From: Ursus arctos
Taxonomy: Eukaryota > Chordata > Mammalia > Carnivora > Ursidae
NCBI RefSeq assembly: GCF_023065955.2
Contig: NW_026623100.1
Coordinates: 67,956,727 to 68,020,726, forward strand
Length of the DNA: 64,000 bases
Reading direction: 5' to 3'
In this document: one piece after another, positions 53,504-64,000 of the stretch
Layout: each line of letters opens with the position of its first letter
Numbering within the stretch: the stretch's first letter is position 1
The notes under the pieces: model-generated
Database searches by the model: none
Told to the model about the DNA's origin: nothing
What the model saw: the letters and a program-made list of their open reading frames with translations, nothing else
Made by a program: the position numbers and the translations under genes

Positions 53504-56199
53504 TCCTAGGTTTTTAAACTCTGTACCAGAACATAGGTATGAAGGGGCAGAAGAGACAAAAGTAAGTGAGCCGTATACCTAGGAAAGGGAAAGTCCCTTC
53601 TGTCGGGCTGAAGGGTAAAGTGAGGAGAAAATCCACCATACCCTTGAGCTGGGCCAGTGTTGCAGCTTCGCTTAGATTTAGTTCACTTCTGGCTTCAAAT
53701 GCTTTGAGACTCTCCCTCCAGCAGGGCTGGGGATCCGAACAGAGGTGAGAGTTAGGAGTTCTCTTGTACCTTTACAGCTTTCTGAACCATGGGAGAGTCT
53801 GTCTATTTTGTAGCCCACCTGCCCACTTTTTTGGTCCCTTGAGAATTCTCTGTTTTCTCCAGGCCTGCTGCTTTTCTGTTCCTTTTGGAAGGTTCTTTCT
53901 GTCCTGCTGCCCTGCTTTCAGCCTTTGGAGGGCTATTCCAGGAGCCAAGAGAAGCCCCGCAGAGCCTTTGTAGGGATTGGTCCTGGCTGTCCTGCCTGCC
54001 CCGGTCCCATCCTTCAGTGGCCTGCACCTGGGTGCTGGATGTAAGTCCAGGATGTCTCAGAGAGATGTTCTCAGCTCTCTTGCTCTGCCTCTACCTTGCA
54101 GTGGGTCCCTGTCTTGTGCTTAAGGAGGGTCCCATGTGCTTTGGGAGGGGAGATCTCTTTCAGGTCTCTGCCCTGTCCCCAGCCTTTAATATACTACTCC
54201 CATACACTTGGTGAAGGTCTATGAGAAAGAAATGGGGCATGGGTGCACAGTTATCTTGTGGAAGGTATGCCTTGGGCTTCCTATCTCACTAGCTCACATG
54301 TGGCCATGAGAGACTTATAGAATATTTGGCTGTTTTCTCCTTACCTTTGTCTATATTGAATTCCTTCTTCTCCTACTACTCTGCCAAGAGCAACTGTGGG
54401 TCTCTACTCCCCAAGGAAGCTCTCATTGCTTTCTGGAATTTAATTCATGTAGGCTAATTGACATCTTCAGTTCTCTGATGGGCTTAAACACTACAATTTT
54501 ACAGCTTATTTGGCTCCTTCTGCTGTTAGCATGGGGGTGACCCTCCTCTGTGATTTTCTGCATTCTAAACCCAACATCTGTTTTATAGCATGGCTCTCTA
54601 GAAGTCTTCGCCGTGGGAAATAGCAGGTTTCATCTCAGGACAGTGAAAGATTATTAAACTCCATCCAATGGTTGTTTTGTTCTTCTGACATCCAAAGATC
54701 CATCCATATAGATGCGGACATCAACATTCTTAAATAAAGCTTCTCACTTTTTCGGGTCACCGCTCCTAGCATTTGGGAAGCAATATCAGGAGGCAATATT
54801 AATCTGAATAGGTTGATTTTGGTTAGGGGGGTTTAATAAAGCAAATATTTTCTCTCTGATTTTAAGCAATGGTTCAGACCAGGTCTGCAGCATGATGGAG
54901 ACGAGGGCGTCCCCCGTACTTTTCTGTTTGAGCTAGAAACCTACAGTCAGGGGAGGGAGATGAGTTTCGCAAAGTAGAGGGTCCTCTTCATTTTTCATTC
55001 TGTATTCAGGGATGACTAGTCTGAATGATCCCCAGTATTTGCCACCCATTTCACATAAGAGCACCTTGTACTCCGTCTGGGGTCTCATTTCTTCTGGAGG
55101 TTCAATTTCCCTTTGTTTGAGTGTAGGGTTCTCTGCTCCTGCTCATAGTATCTTAACATCCCATAATGTCCTTTGGGAGAAGTGCTGAGAAATCACTAGA
55201 TGCTGACAGGGTAACTTGGAGGGCAGGAGGGCTCGGTAAATCAGGAGGAGGTGGTGAGTGGGTGCTTTGTCAAACATCATAGCTGCTGCAAGGAGGACTG
55301 CAGTTACTGTAAATCCCTGGGCTCTATTATGTCGAAGCACCATGGGCATGGTTACAGTGCCAGAGCTAATGAGGCACTTTTCATAGTATAGTAATAATAA
55401 TTTTAATTAATGAAGATCAGCGTGTAGCTCTTCATGCTCACAGGCAGTCATGTACCCCGATGTACGTAGGAGGTGTGCGTCTAGAGCCAAGCAGGAGGGC
55501 TGGAGAGGCCACTTCTTTGTACTTTCCTGTTCCATGGTTCATGGTGGCAAGGTCACCGCCTGTGACTTGGGTTTGGCCTGTGATGGTGAAGTGAGGAATG
55601 CTAACTCCAAGGCTGATTTCTAGTGAAGGATAGAAATACTTTCTTCAGTAAGATGTCTAAACAGATGCCTAAAATCTTCAAGAGGCAGATTTCCCACAAC
55701 TGAATCCTAAAATCATAGGAATAATTGTCCCAGCCCTGTGAGGACAACATGATTGGTTGCTGGTGATATAGAGCATGAACCCTGACTCCTAGGTCATTTT
55801 GCCACTAGATATAGTATCAACATTATTGCAAGTAGCCTTGTAGATTTTTGATCTATTTCCACTGACTTTTTAGGTGACATCGACAAAGCCACCCAGTGTG
55901 GTTTTGTTTTCATTGGCACAGTCTACAGAGTCATACATGATGTCACCACTGGGTGTCTAATACACAACCCAGACTTGGCAAGTTCAACATAGAACCCTTG
56001 GTTCTTCCCTAAAACTCCTCATGCCTCAGTCCCCCTCATCCACTACTTTAAAGCCACAAATCTAAGCACCATTTTGATGTTATTTTTTTCTTTTATTCTC
56101 CATATCCAAACCATTTGCAAATCCTATTGCCTTTTCTTACAACACATACCTTGATCCACCCACCATGTCAGTGCCTATGTCCGTGTATGTGATATTCAT
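53504..56199. other. Single-copy stretch, no gene supported
   Basis: About 2.7 kb. Frames at 53764-54214 (+) and 53803-54027 (-) oppose each other and have no domain. An AT-rich island with TAAT cores lies at 55385-55420. Confidence 0.4.
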
Positions 56200-56270
56200 G
56201 GGCATGTGTGCATGTACATATGTGTGTGCTTATGTATGCATATGTATACATGTATGGATGGATGGAGATA
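56200..56270. repeat. Imperfect TG/CA-rich low-complexity tract
   Basis: Alternating ATGTG/CATGTACATATG words followed by GGATGGATGG. Confidence 0.8.
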
Positions 56271-56289
56271 TATTTTATGCCTCTCTTCC

Positions 56290-56395
56290 CACCCTTCCAA
56301 CTAGCATCTGAGCTGCATGAGAGCAAGTCCCTTGACTTACCAGCATTGTATTCCTAGTGCTTAGGCCACTCTGAATACCTGAATAAATCCTGAAA
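56290..56395 (+). mobile_element. L2 LINE 3'-end relic
   Basis: CATCTGAGCTGCATGAGAGC, AGCATTGTATTCCTAGTGCT and CTGAATAAATCCTGAAAGAA follow the sense end of L2. Confidence 0.6.
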
Positions 56396-58349
56396 GAAAA
56401 CATCTGGAATTGTAGTTGGGAGTTAAATATCTTCTACACAGGGGGCACCCAGCTCCAGAGAGGCAGAATCATTTATCTAATTTCATTGGAGAAACAAGTT
56501 CTTGGCCCAAACAGATACTGGGGAGATGCCTGGTAATGATAAAGATCATGAATTTAATGTTCTTTGGAACAGTGTCGCCCACCAACAGTCTGAGGTCTAG
56601 ATCTGGCCTGCACAATGTTTAAAAATTTTTGAATTATTTGACAACATAAAACACAATAGATGTTCTGTGTCTCTTGAAATTCTGGGTTGTCTGGCAACAC
56701 AGGGCTCGTAATCCTGTCTAGAGACACACTGGTAATAGTAGTGAGCAGCGCCTGCCCTTGAGCCAGGACCCTGCTGTCTGGTTGGCCACAGAAGGTTCTT
56801 CCTCAGCCCATTTCACTCATTTGCATTACCTGCCTGGCCTCTGTAGGCCTCTGCGTTTGAGACTGGGCCAAGTTAGATTTCTACAGACCATCCTTATGAG
56901 CAGGCATGTGGCGAGGACGCTTCCCTAGCACCTTTCCCTTATCGCCAGCCTTGGGTTGGTCTCCAGTTCTAAATAGGCCTGTGGAGACTTGACAGCCAGT
57001 GCCTGGCCCCCTTTGGGCTTGCTCACGTCGTACCACAACCCAGTATATTCTGTGTTCTCTGGTTATTTCCCAGACGTGTTCCTAAGAGCATAGTGAAAAG
57101 AGGGTGAATGCTAATGTCAACCAAAGCCTTCACGCCTGAGGCAGTGATTTAACTGTGAGTCCTGATGATTTGGCCTTCAGGGTCATCTGCCCAGGGCTAC
57201 GTTGACTACGTGGGAGAAGTAATGGCCCAAGTGTCAAGCTCTTCCTTGTCAACCACAACCCAAGCATTTTCTCTTCTGCGTCCCTTGACCAAAGGATGCT
57301 AGTGTTAGGCGGGAAGGCCTCTGAAATCCTGTTCTTCAGCCTCGCCACACTTGTGCTTGGAAGCTGGGGCCCTTCTAGGAGAAGGAATAGCCAGCCTGGG
57401 TCAGAATCAGGGCGTCACTCATCCCGTGTTCTTGTTCTCTTGTATATGTGGCCAATTTCCTGGAGATTTTTATATTTCTCAAGGGTGGCAGGAGGTCAGA
57501 CTTCTGTGAGAAATTACTCCCTAAGATGAAGTTGTGAATCAGAATTTCTCTGAATGTTTCCACAACCATATAGCGCAGCCGTGGAGCCCAGGAGATTTCC
57601 CCTGGGTTGGAAATGACTATTCATTTTGTTTTTTTGGTGGGTTATTTTTAAGTCACAGAAGGAATATAAATAGAAAACACCAACTAGCACACGCATGGCA
57701 TGAAACTCGGGCTCAGACGGCAACCTCTACATCCCTTACCATGGTCACAGCCCGGCCATCTCCTCATTTGTCCAGTTCTTTTAGAACCTTCCAGTGATCA
57801 GTATGTGTAACTCCTGTCTGGGAGACTCCAACGAACGAAAAGCATTGGCCGCAGAGGATGCCACTTTCTATGATTACAAGCGATTTGCTAGTTTTCTCAG
57901 AAGAGCTTAAGAGGGTTTCATGAAATGTCTGTTTTCAGAATCATTCACCATCGATTAAACTCTTTGTCTTACTCTGGGAAAATGCCATTAAACGTGAATA
58001 AAGGGCGAGTAACGGTGGTGACCACTGGGCACTCCCGGGATAGTCCAGCCTGTGTCTACCTGTGATATGCCTGGTTTCAGGCTCTTTGGAAGGCAGGGCT
58101 GGCTGGGAACCTGTTGCCTGTCTGGGGTATTCGGTTTCTGTGACAGCTGTGTGTTTTGCTGCCCAGGTTCATCCTTTATGTTGATTTCTATTAGTGAATT
58201 TATAAATACAGCCTGAAGAATGGTACCTGTCCCTTAGCTCTTGAACCATCATTACGATCCAGAATGGTAAATCCTTTGTAGGAGTCACCTTGGTTCAGCT
58301 GAAAAAAAAATTACTGATGTGCTTTGAAAAGGTAGAGAGAGTTAGAGTT
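56396..58349. other. Single-copy stretch with a weak MITE-like trace
   Basis: 56575-56735 (AACAGTGTCGCCCACCAACA, TGAATTATTTGACAACATAA, TTGTCTGGCAACAC) may be a hAT MITE relic, unconfirmed. 57800-58060 is repeat-free and has the texture of conserved non-coding DNA. Frames at 57130-57797 on both strands are not recognisable. Confidence 0.35.
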
Positions 58350-58366
58350 TTTTTTTTTTTTTTAAT
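58350..58366 (+). repeat. Poly-T run
   Basis: An uninterrupted run of about 17 T. No retroposon body is identifiable on either side. Confidence 0.9.
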
Positions 58367-58715
58367 ATAGCTGAATAGGATTTTAAGAAAGCAGAATTAT
58401 AATGTGGAGTGAAAAGAAAAGCGAGAGGTTGGGTCAGAAACTGGGTTATCAGTACAATGCAGAAAGGGAAAATAAATGCTAATAGACTGCACATGTGCCC
58501 TTCCTGCTAGATTAGAGACCAGGAGGGCGCCTGCTCAATGCGGCCCATTGTGTGATGGCCCAGAACACAGGTCCGGGCTATTATCCCCTCCACACCCCCT
58601 TGTGCCGCAGATGGTGGTTCTTGCTTCTCTTATCGGCTGGTGCATTTAGTCTCTGTAGCTTGATCTCTTCCTCACTCTTGTGCTCATGCAAAATGGATTG
58701 ATCTGCTGAAAGAGA

Positions 58716-58797
58716 GGGGCTGTTGGGGAGAAAGGGGGGCACATGGGGATGGACAGCCTGGGGGGCCAGCTGCAGGGACAGCGGGGGGGAGTTGGGG
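58716..58797 (+). repeat. G-quadruplex-prone cluster
   Basis: Runs of at least four G at 58716-58719, 58725-58728, 58734-58739, 58745-58748, 58760-58765, 58783-58789 and 58794-58797. The first four are separated by loops of exactly five bases (CTGTT, AGAAA, CACAT), which meets the usual quadruplex rule with tetrads of four. Frames on both strands crossing here are low-complexity artefacts. Confidence 0.9.
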
Positions 58798-59184
58798 AGA
58801 AGGGAACAAGCCATGGGGTGCAGCACAGGGACAGCACTCAGCTGCCTGGAAAATGGCCTTGTGCCTTTGCACTCTGGAGTGCCAAAGCTCTCAGCTGTTG
58901 AACAAGCAGCCCGACCCCTTCCATGGGGACATGGAACCTCCAGGGGGGCCTTGCTTCCTGCCCTTGCTGCTCCCTTCCCAGGACAGCCCGAACTCTGCGT
59001 CTGAGCTGGCTGGAGGGAGATGCGAATTCAGTGAAGGTGAGCTGGTGCCAGGGACAGAGGGCTTGCGGGAGGGATTCCTCCCAGGAGAGCCCGCCAGGAG
59101 GGATGGAAGGGGTCACTCTCTGGGCTGAATCCAGAACCTCGGGGTGGCCTGGCCATAGCTGCTCTTCCTGATGTATGCTTTCAC
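58798..59184. other. GC-rich single-copy stretch
   Basis: Several overlapping frames of 82-93 codons on both strands come from the GC-rich composition. No gene is supported. Confidence 0.4.
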
Positions 59185-59365
59185 ATCTGGCTCTCCCAGT
59201 TACCAGCTGGGGGACCTTGGGAGATGTATTCAGCCTCTCTGGGCTGTAGTTTCTCCTCTACAAAATGGTACCTAATTCAGAGTTTTACTGTGAAGGTGAA
59301 ATGCTTGTAATCATGGAAGGGGCTTAGAACAGGACCTTAGAAAGTGAGCTGTTATTATGACCATC
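59185..59365 (+). mobile_element. MIR relic
   Basis: CAGTTACCAGCTGGGGGACC, CAGCCTCTCTGGGCTGTAGT, TACAAAATGGTACCTAATTC and GGGGCTTAGAACAGGACC follow MIR in sense. Confidence 0.7.
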
Positions 59366-59480
59366 ATCATCATTATCATTATGTTATATCACCGTTCTGC
59401 ATCGTCATGATATTACCATGACCTATTATCATTATTATACATATGTTATATGTGTTGCATGTGTGTACATACATATTTAT
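59366..59480. repeat. ATC/ATT-rich low-complexity tract
   Basis: ACCATCATCATCATTATCAT and later TTATCATTATTATACATATG, an interrupted trinucleotide tract at the MIR end. Confidence 0.7.
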
Positions 59481-59484
59481 ATAT

Positions 59485-59715
59485 GGAATCATGGTCTAAT
59501 TGAAAGGACATGGGCTTTGGGGGTAGGCACTTTGAGACCTCACTCTGATGCTTAGCATGGGTGTGATCTTCGGTAAGTCACGTAGTCTTTTCCAGCCTCC
59601 TTATCTGTGAAGTGGGGCTCAGTGGTGGGATGGGTGGGAGGATAATGAGGTAATGGCTATAAGTCGCCCAGTACGAGGCTGGCATGTCGAAGAAGCTTGG
59701 TAAATGGATCTTATG
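59485..59715 (+). mobile_element. MIR, sense, nearly complete
   Basis: TCATGGTCTAATTGAAAGGA, TGGGCTTTGGGGGTAGGCAC, GAGACCTCACTCTGATGCTT, CTTATCTGTGAAGTGGGGCT and AGTACGAGGCTGGCATGTCG follow MIR. It is a second MIR in the same orientation only 120 bases after the previous one. Confidence 0.7.
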
Positions 59716-60140
59716 TTACTCTAACTCACCTGTGCAGACATGTGTTGTATGCATCTGCCTGTGTGCTGTTGGTGTCTGGGTGGTGTGTTTCTGTTTTGGA
59801 TGCATTTGTAGGACTGCACATGTGTCTGTTGGCAGGTGCCTGTGGGCTGGAGGCCTGAGGTGTAATTGGTTGGGTCCTGTATATGGCTTCTCTGAACCTT
59901 CAAGCACAACTTACGTCTCTCTTGGAACTCAGCTGCCTGGTATAGCTTAAAGCTCCAAAGTGTAGTTTTCAGGGGTGAGCTTTGGTCAGAGAGTTAAGAG
60001 ATGGGTTAATCCTTGCTCCTCAGCAGCAGCAAATGGGGACTGGAGCATGGCTTGTCCCTTCCATGTGCCTTAGTTTCACCAGGGGGCTGCCCCACATGAG
60101 CCCCAGATGTACCCCCCCAGCTTGGTCACATGTTGGTTTC
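59716..60140. other. Single-copy stretch, TG-rich
   Basis: The Cys/Val-rich plus frame at 59684-59950 arises from TG-rich sequence. Nothing else recognised. Confidence 0.4.
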
Positions 60141-60157
60141 TTGATTTCTAAGTTCTT

Positions 60158-60362
60158 TTTTTTTTTTTTTTTTAAGATTTTATTTATTTATTTGACAGAG
60201 AGAGATGCAGTGAGAGAAGGAACACAAGCAGGGGGAGTGGGAGAGGGAGAGGCAGGCTTCCTGCTGAGCAGGGAGCCCAATGCGGGTCTTGATCCCAGAA
60301 CACTGGGATCATGACCTGAGCCAAAGGCAGATGCTTAACGACTGAGCCACCGAGGTGCCCCA
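60158..60362 (-). mobile_element. Can-SINE (SINEC), antisense, complete
   Basis: Long T tail, AAGATTTTATTTATTTATTT at the left, head ACTGAGCCACCGAGGTGCCC at the right. A perfect 17-bp duplication, TTGATTTCTAAGTTCTT, lies at 60141-60157 and 60363-60379. Shares the CCTGCTGAGCAGGGAGCCCA form with 53281-53503. The 110-codon plus frame at 59982-60314 runs through it and is an artefact. Confidence 0.96.
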
Positions 60363-60379
60363 TTGATTTCTAAGTTCTT

Positions 60380-61764
60380 ATGCATCTCTGGTCTCCCCTT
60401 TCTATGCTTTCATCAGCCCCAGGTCCCCAAAGAGCCCTTCTTTTCCATTCCTCTAGAAGAGAAGGGTATGCTTGTAGAAAAGAATGAACAGTGTGTGCCC
60501 CGGGGAATCATATCCAGATGAAGTGTCCTGTCCCCTGAGTGTCTCTCGCTCTGCCTTTGCAATGGAGGCTGGAACGTCAGAGTGAACCTAGAGGCAAGTG
60601 GCTGATACAGCAGCCTAGGCTGGAGAGAGGAAGAGGCTGACAAGAACTAATGTAGTCGGGAGGATGACATCAGGATTCCTTGACTCACTGTCATCATATA
60701 CCTCTCCCCTTTGTTGTGGGATGAGATGTCCTTGTCTGAGTGAGGACTGGAGGAGACCCTAAGGAGGAAGGCTGAACTTCCCCAGATTCTGGGTGCTGCC
60801 CCCGATGGACGACACAGCTGTGCCATACCCCTGACTAATGCAGTGGTAAAGGGCCCACGTGGTTGTTAGCTGTGCCTGAATGAGCCAAGAAGCACCATTC
60901 ATGTTCCCAGTCATCCCAAGTTTATATCACCATTATGACAATTTTCCAGCAGATGGCCATAAAGTGTCTTGAGAAAGCAAGAGCCATTTCTTTATGATTT
61001 ATACAAGGCCAACATATTGGCTAGTAACGAGTGTGTGATTCAGGATCTCCTTGGCTGACTCTATCTGTTCTCCAGCCCACCCTGGTTCCCCCTTCCAGCT
61101 TCCATGCCACAACATCCTTCTTCCTCCCTCACCCCACTCTTGGTTTAACCCTGAGATGTGCACTAAGTAATTGCAGGAATCAGGTCAAAATTGACAGCCA
61201 TGGGGAAGGCATACAGCTAGAGAAGCTTTAACGCATGCTCATCTCTGTTTTCCCCAGAGTCAGGTGGGGTGTGATGGAGTTGAGGTCCTTCCTTGATTGT
61301 TTTCATTTGTGACCTCTCCTTTTAGTAGTTTCCTAAGCTGGCACTGCTTCCTTCCCATCCCAGTCTTGCTTGTTAAATATTCCTGGGTTGCAGAGCCTCC
61401 GTCTCCTCTCCCCATCCTTGTGGGTGGCAGTAGCTCTTGCCCCTGACTGCAGAGGGGAAGCCCTCTTAATGTATAAGTCCTGTTGTTGAGCCTACAAATC
61501 CAGACATCGTGGATGAGATCTGAGGATGGTAAGAGAAGGTGCCAGTTTCTCTCTCTTTAGGATTTTGCTCATCCATTGAGGCTAGACCCCAGGCAGTTCT
61601 CAGAAACAAAGCAAGCTAACCACAGGAAAGGTAATACTTTCAGAATGGGCATTCTTGAGTGGGGAGGGCATGAGGCTCCTGGATCCCAGAATGCCCTGGT
61701 CTGTGGTCCCTTTAGCCTCTGTGGAGAAGGTCATCTTTTGAGAAGAGCTTGGACTAGAAGGCAG
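60380..61764. other. Single-copy stretch, no gene supported
   Basis: Balanced composition. Frames at 60413-60643 (-), 61031-61231 (+), 61576-61809 (both) are short with no recognisable features. Confidence 0.4.
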
Positions 61765-61864
61765 GGATGAGAAGTCTGAGTGCCAGCTGTTACTTTCTAC
61801 CTCTGCCATGTTTGGTAGTGATACAAATTTTGGACCTCAACTTTCTTATCCGTAAAATGGAATG
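61765..61864 (+). mobile_element. MIR, left part, interrupted by Tigger
   Basis: GTCTGAGTGCCAGCTGTTAC, TCTACCTCTGCCATGTTTGG and CTCAACTTTCTTATCCGTAA then AATGGAATG follow MIR in sense up to the TA-type insertion point. Confidence 0.65.
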
Positions 61865-62336
61865 CAGTTGTGTCCCCTTATCTGCGATTTTGCTTTCTGT
61901 AGTTTCAGTTACTCACAGTCAATCCCAGTCAACCCCAGGCTGGAAACAGATGATCCTCCTTCATAAAGTTGATAGTAGCTAGCTGCTCCATCACAGTGCT
62001 TATGTCATTCCCCTCACTTACTCTCATCACGGAGGCATTTGATCATCTCACGTCATCACAAGAGGAAGGGTCAGTACAGTGCAAGATATTTTGAGAGAGA
62101 GAGAGAGAGAGAGGCCACATTTACATAACTTTAATTACAATATATTGTTACAATTTTTAATTTTATTACCAGTTATTGTTAATCTCTTACTGTGCCTAAT
62201 TTATAAATTAAACTTGATAGTAGGTATGTATATATGGGAACAATATAGTATATATAGGGTTCCTTACTACCTGTGGTTTCAGGCATCCACTGGGGATCTG
62301 GGAACATGTCCCCCACGGATAAGGGGGGAGCTACTG
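61865..62336 (-). mobile_element. TcMar-Tigger MITE (MER44/Tigger7-like), full length
   Basis: Inverted ends CAGTTGTGTCCCCTTATCTG (left) and ACGGATAAGGGGGGAGCTAC-TG (right) frame a 472-bp element. On minus: GTGGATGCCTGAAACCACAG, ACCCTATATATACTATATTG, AGGCACAGTAAGAGATTAAC and GAGGATCATCTGTTTCC match a known Tigger-derived MITE. A (GA)n run at 62094-62113 corresponds to a CT-repeat in that family, here expanded. The 150-codon antisense frame at 62179-62631 and plus frames here are artefacts. Confidence 0.85.
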
Positions 62337-62400
62337 TAATAGTAGCTAACTTGTCTATAGAATTGGCTTTTCTGACACTAAAGTTGGAAGAAAGCATGAA
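62337..62400 (+). mobile_element. MIR, right part after Tigger
   Basis: TAATAGTAGCTAACTTGTCT then ATAGAATTGGC continues the MIR 'aatagtacctacctcataggg' segment from exactly where the left part stops. Confidence 0.6.
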
Positions 62401-63193
62401 AAAGAGTTTGAGGACTGAAAATATTATGTGGAAAGTACCCATATTCACGGCAGGAATTCTTGGCCTATCCCCTCCCCCTCCTCTCTCAGGCAGTAACACA
62501 ATTTTGAGATGCCAGCAGTTTTGTACTGACTGTCTCCACCAAGGGTAAATAAACATTAGTTGTGTTTGATGATTTATCTTAACACCCTTCTTTATTTTTC
62601 CAGCATCTGGTGTTAAGTCCCTGCTAAACATCAGACTTGTGAAGAAATGAGATCAGCACATGACAGGGATGCCCACGGGGGAAACCTGCCCCCGCTGTTA
62701 CTCTGTTGTGACCAACTGGCCCAACGGTTGACCAGGGGAAAGATAAATCCAGTCTAAGGTGTGAGCTCCTGTCTTTAATGTTGTACCACTGCCTCCAGGC
62801 AGCGATGCCTTTCACGTCTTCCTTCCCCGAACTGGCTAATTCTCATGTGCCCGGGCTCTGACTGAGGGGTGAGCGGGCACACTGCAGCCTCTGGCTGTCC
62901 TTCTCAGCTTTCCACTCCAGTTAGGTTCCCAGGACATGAATCTACAGATGGTCCCTTTTCCCATATCTAGAGCCCAACCCTGATGAGGAGGCTGGATGTC
63001 TCCCCTTGCCCTACCATGGTGGCTCTGCCCAGAAGGCTGCCTCTGAAGGATGGGGCCCCTTCGCTTCCCTGCTGAGAAGAGGCAGGAGTCCAGACCTTTC
63101 AAATGAGGCCTCACTCGGGAGCAATTCATGGATCTGCCTGAACCACCTCTTTTGTTTACCACAGGGTCACTTGCCAAAACAAAATTGATTCTG

Positions 63194-63195
<2 letters not shown>
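62401..63195. other. Single-copy stretch, no gene supported
   Basis: The antisense 143-codon frame at 62836-63267 includes the CA array as a poly-Cys/Val run and has no known domain. Confidence 0.45.

Positions 63196-63237
<42 letters not shown>
63196..63237 (+). repeat. (CA)n microsatellite, 42 bp
   Basis: About 21 uninterrupted CA units ending in ATTCC. Likely polymorphic. Confidence 0.98.
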
Positions 63238-63238
<1 letters not shown>

Positions 63239-64000
63239 TCCTCAGCATTTTGAATACATTGATACATTGGTGATACAAATCAGTTTGAGTTTTCTCTACA
63301 CTTTCCACACTTTGTTTCTGAATAATAATAAAAAAAATCCCTGCAGCAAATACTATTTTGAGACTAATTTCTGGAGGCTCCTAGCAGGCAAATCATTCTT
63401 TTTCTTGCTGTGATGTTCCTTTTAGTCTTAAAAAGAAAAGACTTAGGGAAGATGAAGGCTTTTATGTTTCAAACATTGAGCAGGTGCGTTGAGGAGGAAG
63501 CGCTGAAAGCTTTGGTGGCCGCAGGGAGCAGAGCTAGGGGAGACCGGCGGAGGGGCCAGCTGGAGGTCAAGACTGGCAAATAGGATACTCCAGTTCTGGG
63601 ATTCCCAACCAGCCTTGCCTAGGTAATTGCAGTTGAGCCTGACTCTGGTAGAGAGCCTGGGAGTTATGTTCTTTTAAAGACCCATTCTCTTAAATAGGAA
63701 ATCAGAATTACCATAGGAGAAATTTTTTTTAAATTGTCGAAAGTGATTCTGATGGAGGCAGGTCCCAGTGCCCAGAAAGGCATTTTCCTAAAACAACTGG
63801 CCCTTTCCAGATGCTCTGTGAAGTTTTGGGGCTCCTTTTGGGATAGAGCCCCGCGGAGCAAACATGTGTACGTCCAGGTGCGGCAGCAGCTCCTTGCCGG
63901 GGGTGGGTTGTGAAGCCGACTGGATGGTCTCAGGCACTTGCTCTGATTTTGCGTCAGTAGCTGGAGATGTTGCCCTTGTCCCCCAGAGCTATCTGTCTGA
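63238..64000. other. Single-copy stretch to window end
   Basis: Short A/T runs at 63328-63336 and 63722-63729. No repeat family, RNA gene or coding signal is recognised. Confidence 0.45.

Noticed and set aside
59982..60314. Plus-strand open frame of 110 codons
   Set aside because: Its C-terminal half is an antisense Can-SINE.
62179..62631. Antisense frame of 150 codons
   Set aside because: A large part is the Tigger MITE and the flanking MIR; no transposase or other domain is present.
62836..63267. Antisense frame of 143 codons with a Cys/Val run
   Set aside because: The run is the CA array at 63196-63237; the rest has no recognised feature.
1..64000. Possible CRISPR array, tRNA, rRNA, snRNA (U6, 7SK) or intact retroviral genes
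   Set aside because: No evenly spaced repeats with unique spacers, no full tRNA outside the SINE heads, no snRNA signatures, and only solo LTRs without internal coding regions were found on reading.

Overview
The window is mammalian nuclear DNA from a carnivoran. The strongest evidence is ten copies of the carnivore tRNA-Lys-derived Can-SINE (SINEC), most flanked by clean target-site duplications, plus two 5'-truncated copies of a carnivore-type L1 3' end. The SINE subfamily mix looks caniform, and the variants at 2386-2585 and 27521-27734 resemble those I associate with bears, panda and pinnipeds. That narrower placement is an inference from memory.

I can support no protein-coding exon, tRNA, rRNA, snRNA or CRISPR array. 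Open frames are short, overlap on both strands, and often run straight through SINEs, LTRs, CA/GT arrays or a Tigger element. The two longest (249 codons at 16525-17271 +, 239 codons at 40507-41223 -) resemble no family I know and look like chance frames in GC-richer single-copy DNA. The window is therefore best read as intergenic or deep intronic sequence.

Layout: 1-2600 is a dense nest of mobile elements (old L1 interrupted by a hAT fragment, an LTR, and a younger L1 3' end that itself took a SINE). 2601-5540 is mostly single-copy and AT-rich with an enhancer-like stretch. 5545-6720 is an L1/MIR/SINE cluster. 6720-17340 is mostly single-copy with a few MIR and L2 relics, a (TG)n array and a palindromic AT-rich satellite. 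17342-18003 holds a SINE next to a MaLR-type LTR. 21489-24890 contains a hAT MITE, a 1.2-kb antisense L1 with internal microsatellites and an LTR. 26660-28410 has a hAT MITE, a MIR, a SINE and an L1 end. 30900-32000 is a head-to-head pair of MLT1-type LTRs. 34262-39250 is a run of hAT MITEs, SINE, LTRs and a MIR split by an LTR-like insertion. 42403-53503 is dominated by MIR, L2 and LTR relics with a SINE at the end. 56290-62400 contains MIRs, a G-quadruplex cluster, a SINE, and a Tigger element cleanly inserted in a MIR. The last 1.6 kb is single-copy apart from a (CA)n array.

There is no set of genes acting together here. What can be read is a relative history of insertions (MIR/L2 first, then MLT1/hAT/Tigger, then L1, then SINEC) and some structural DNA motifs. 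I found no convincing undescribed biological system. The most checkable oddities are the nested insertions, a 26-bp perfect palindrome at 25418-25443, and the seven-run G-tract cluster at 58716-58797. Repeat names are from recognition of consensus wording, so subfamily labels are approximate.
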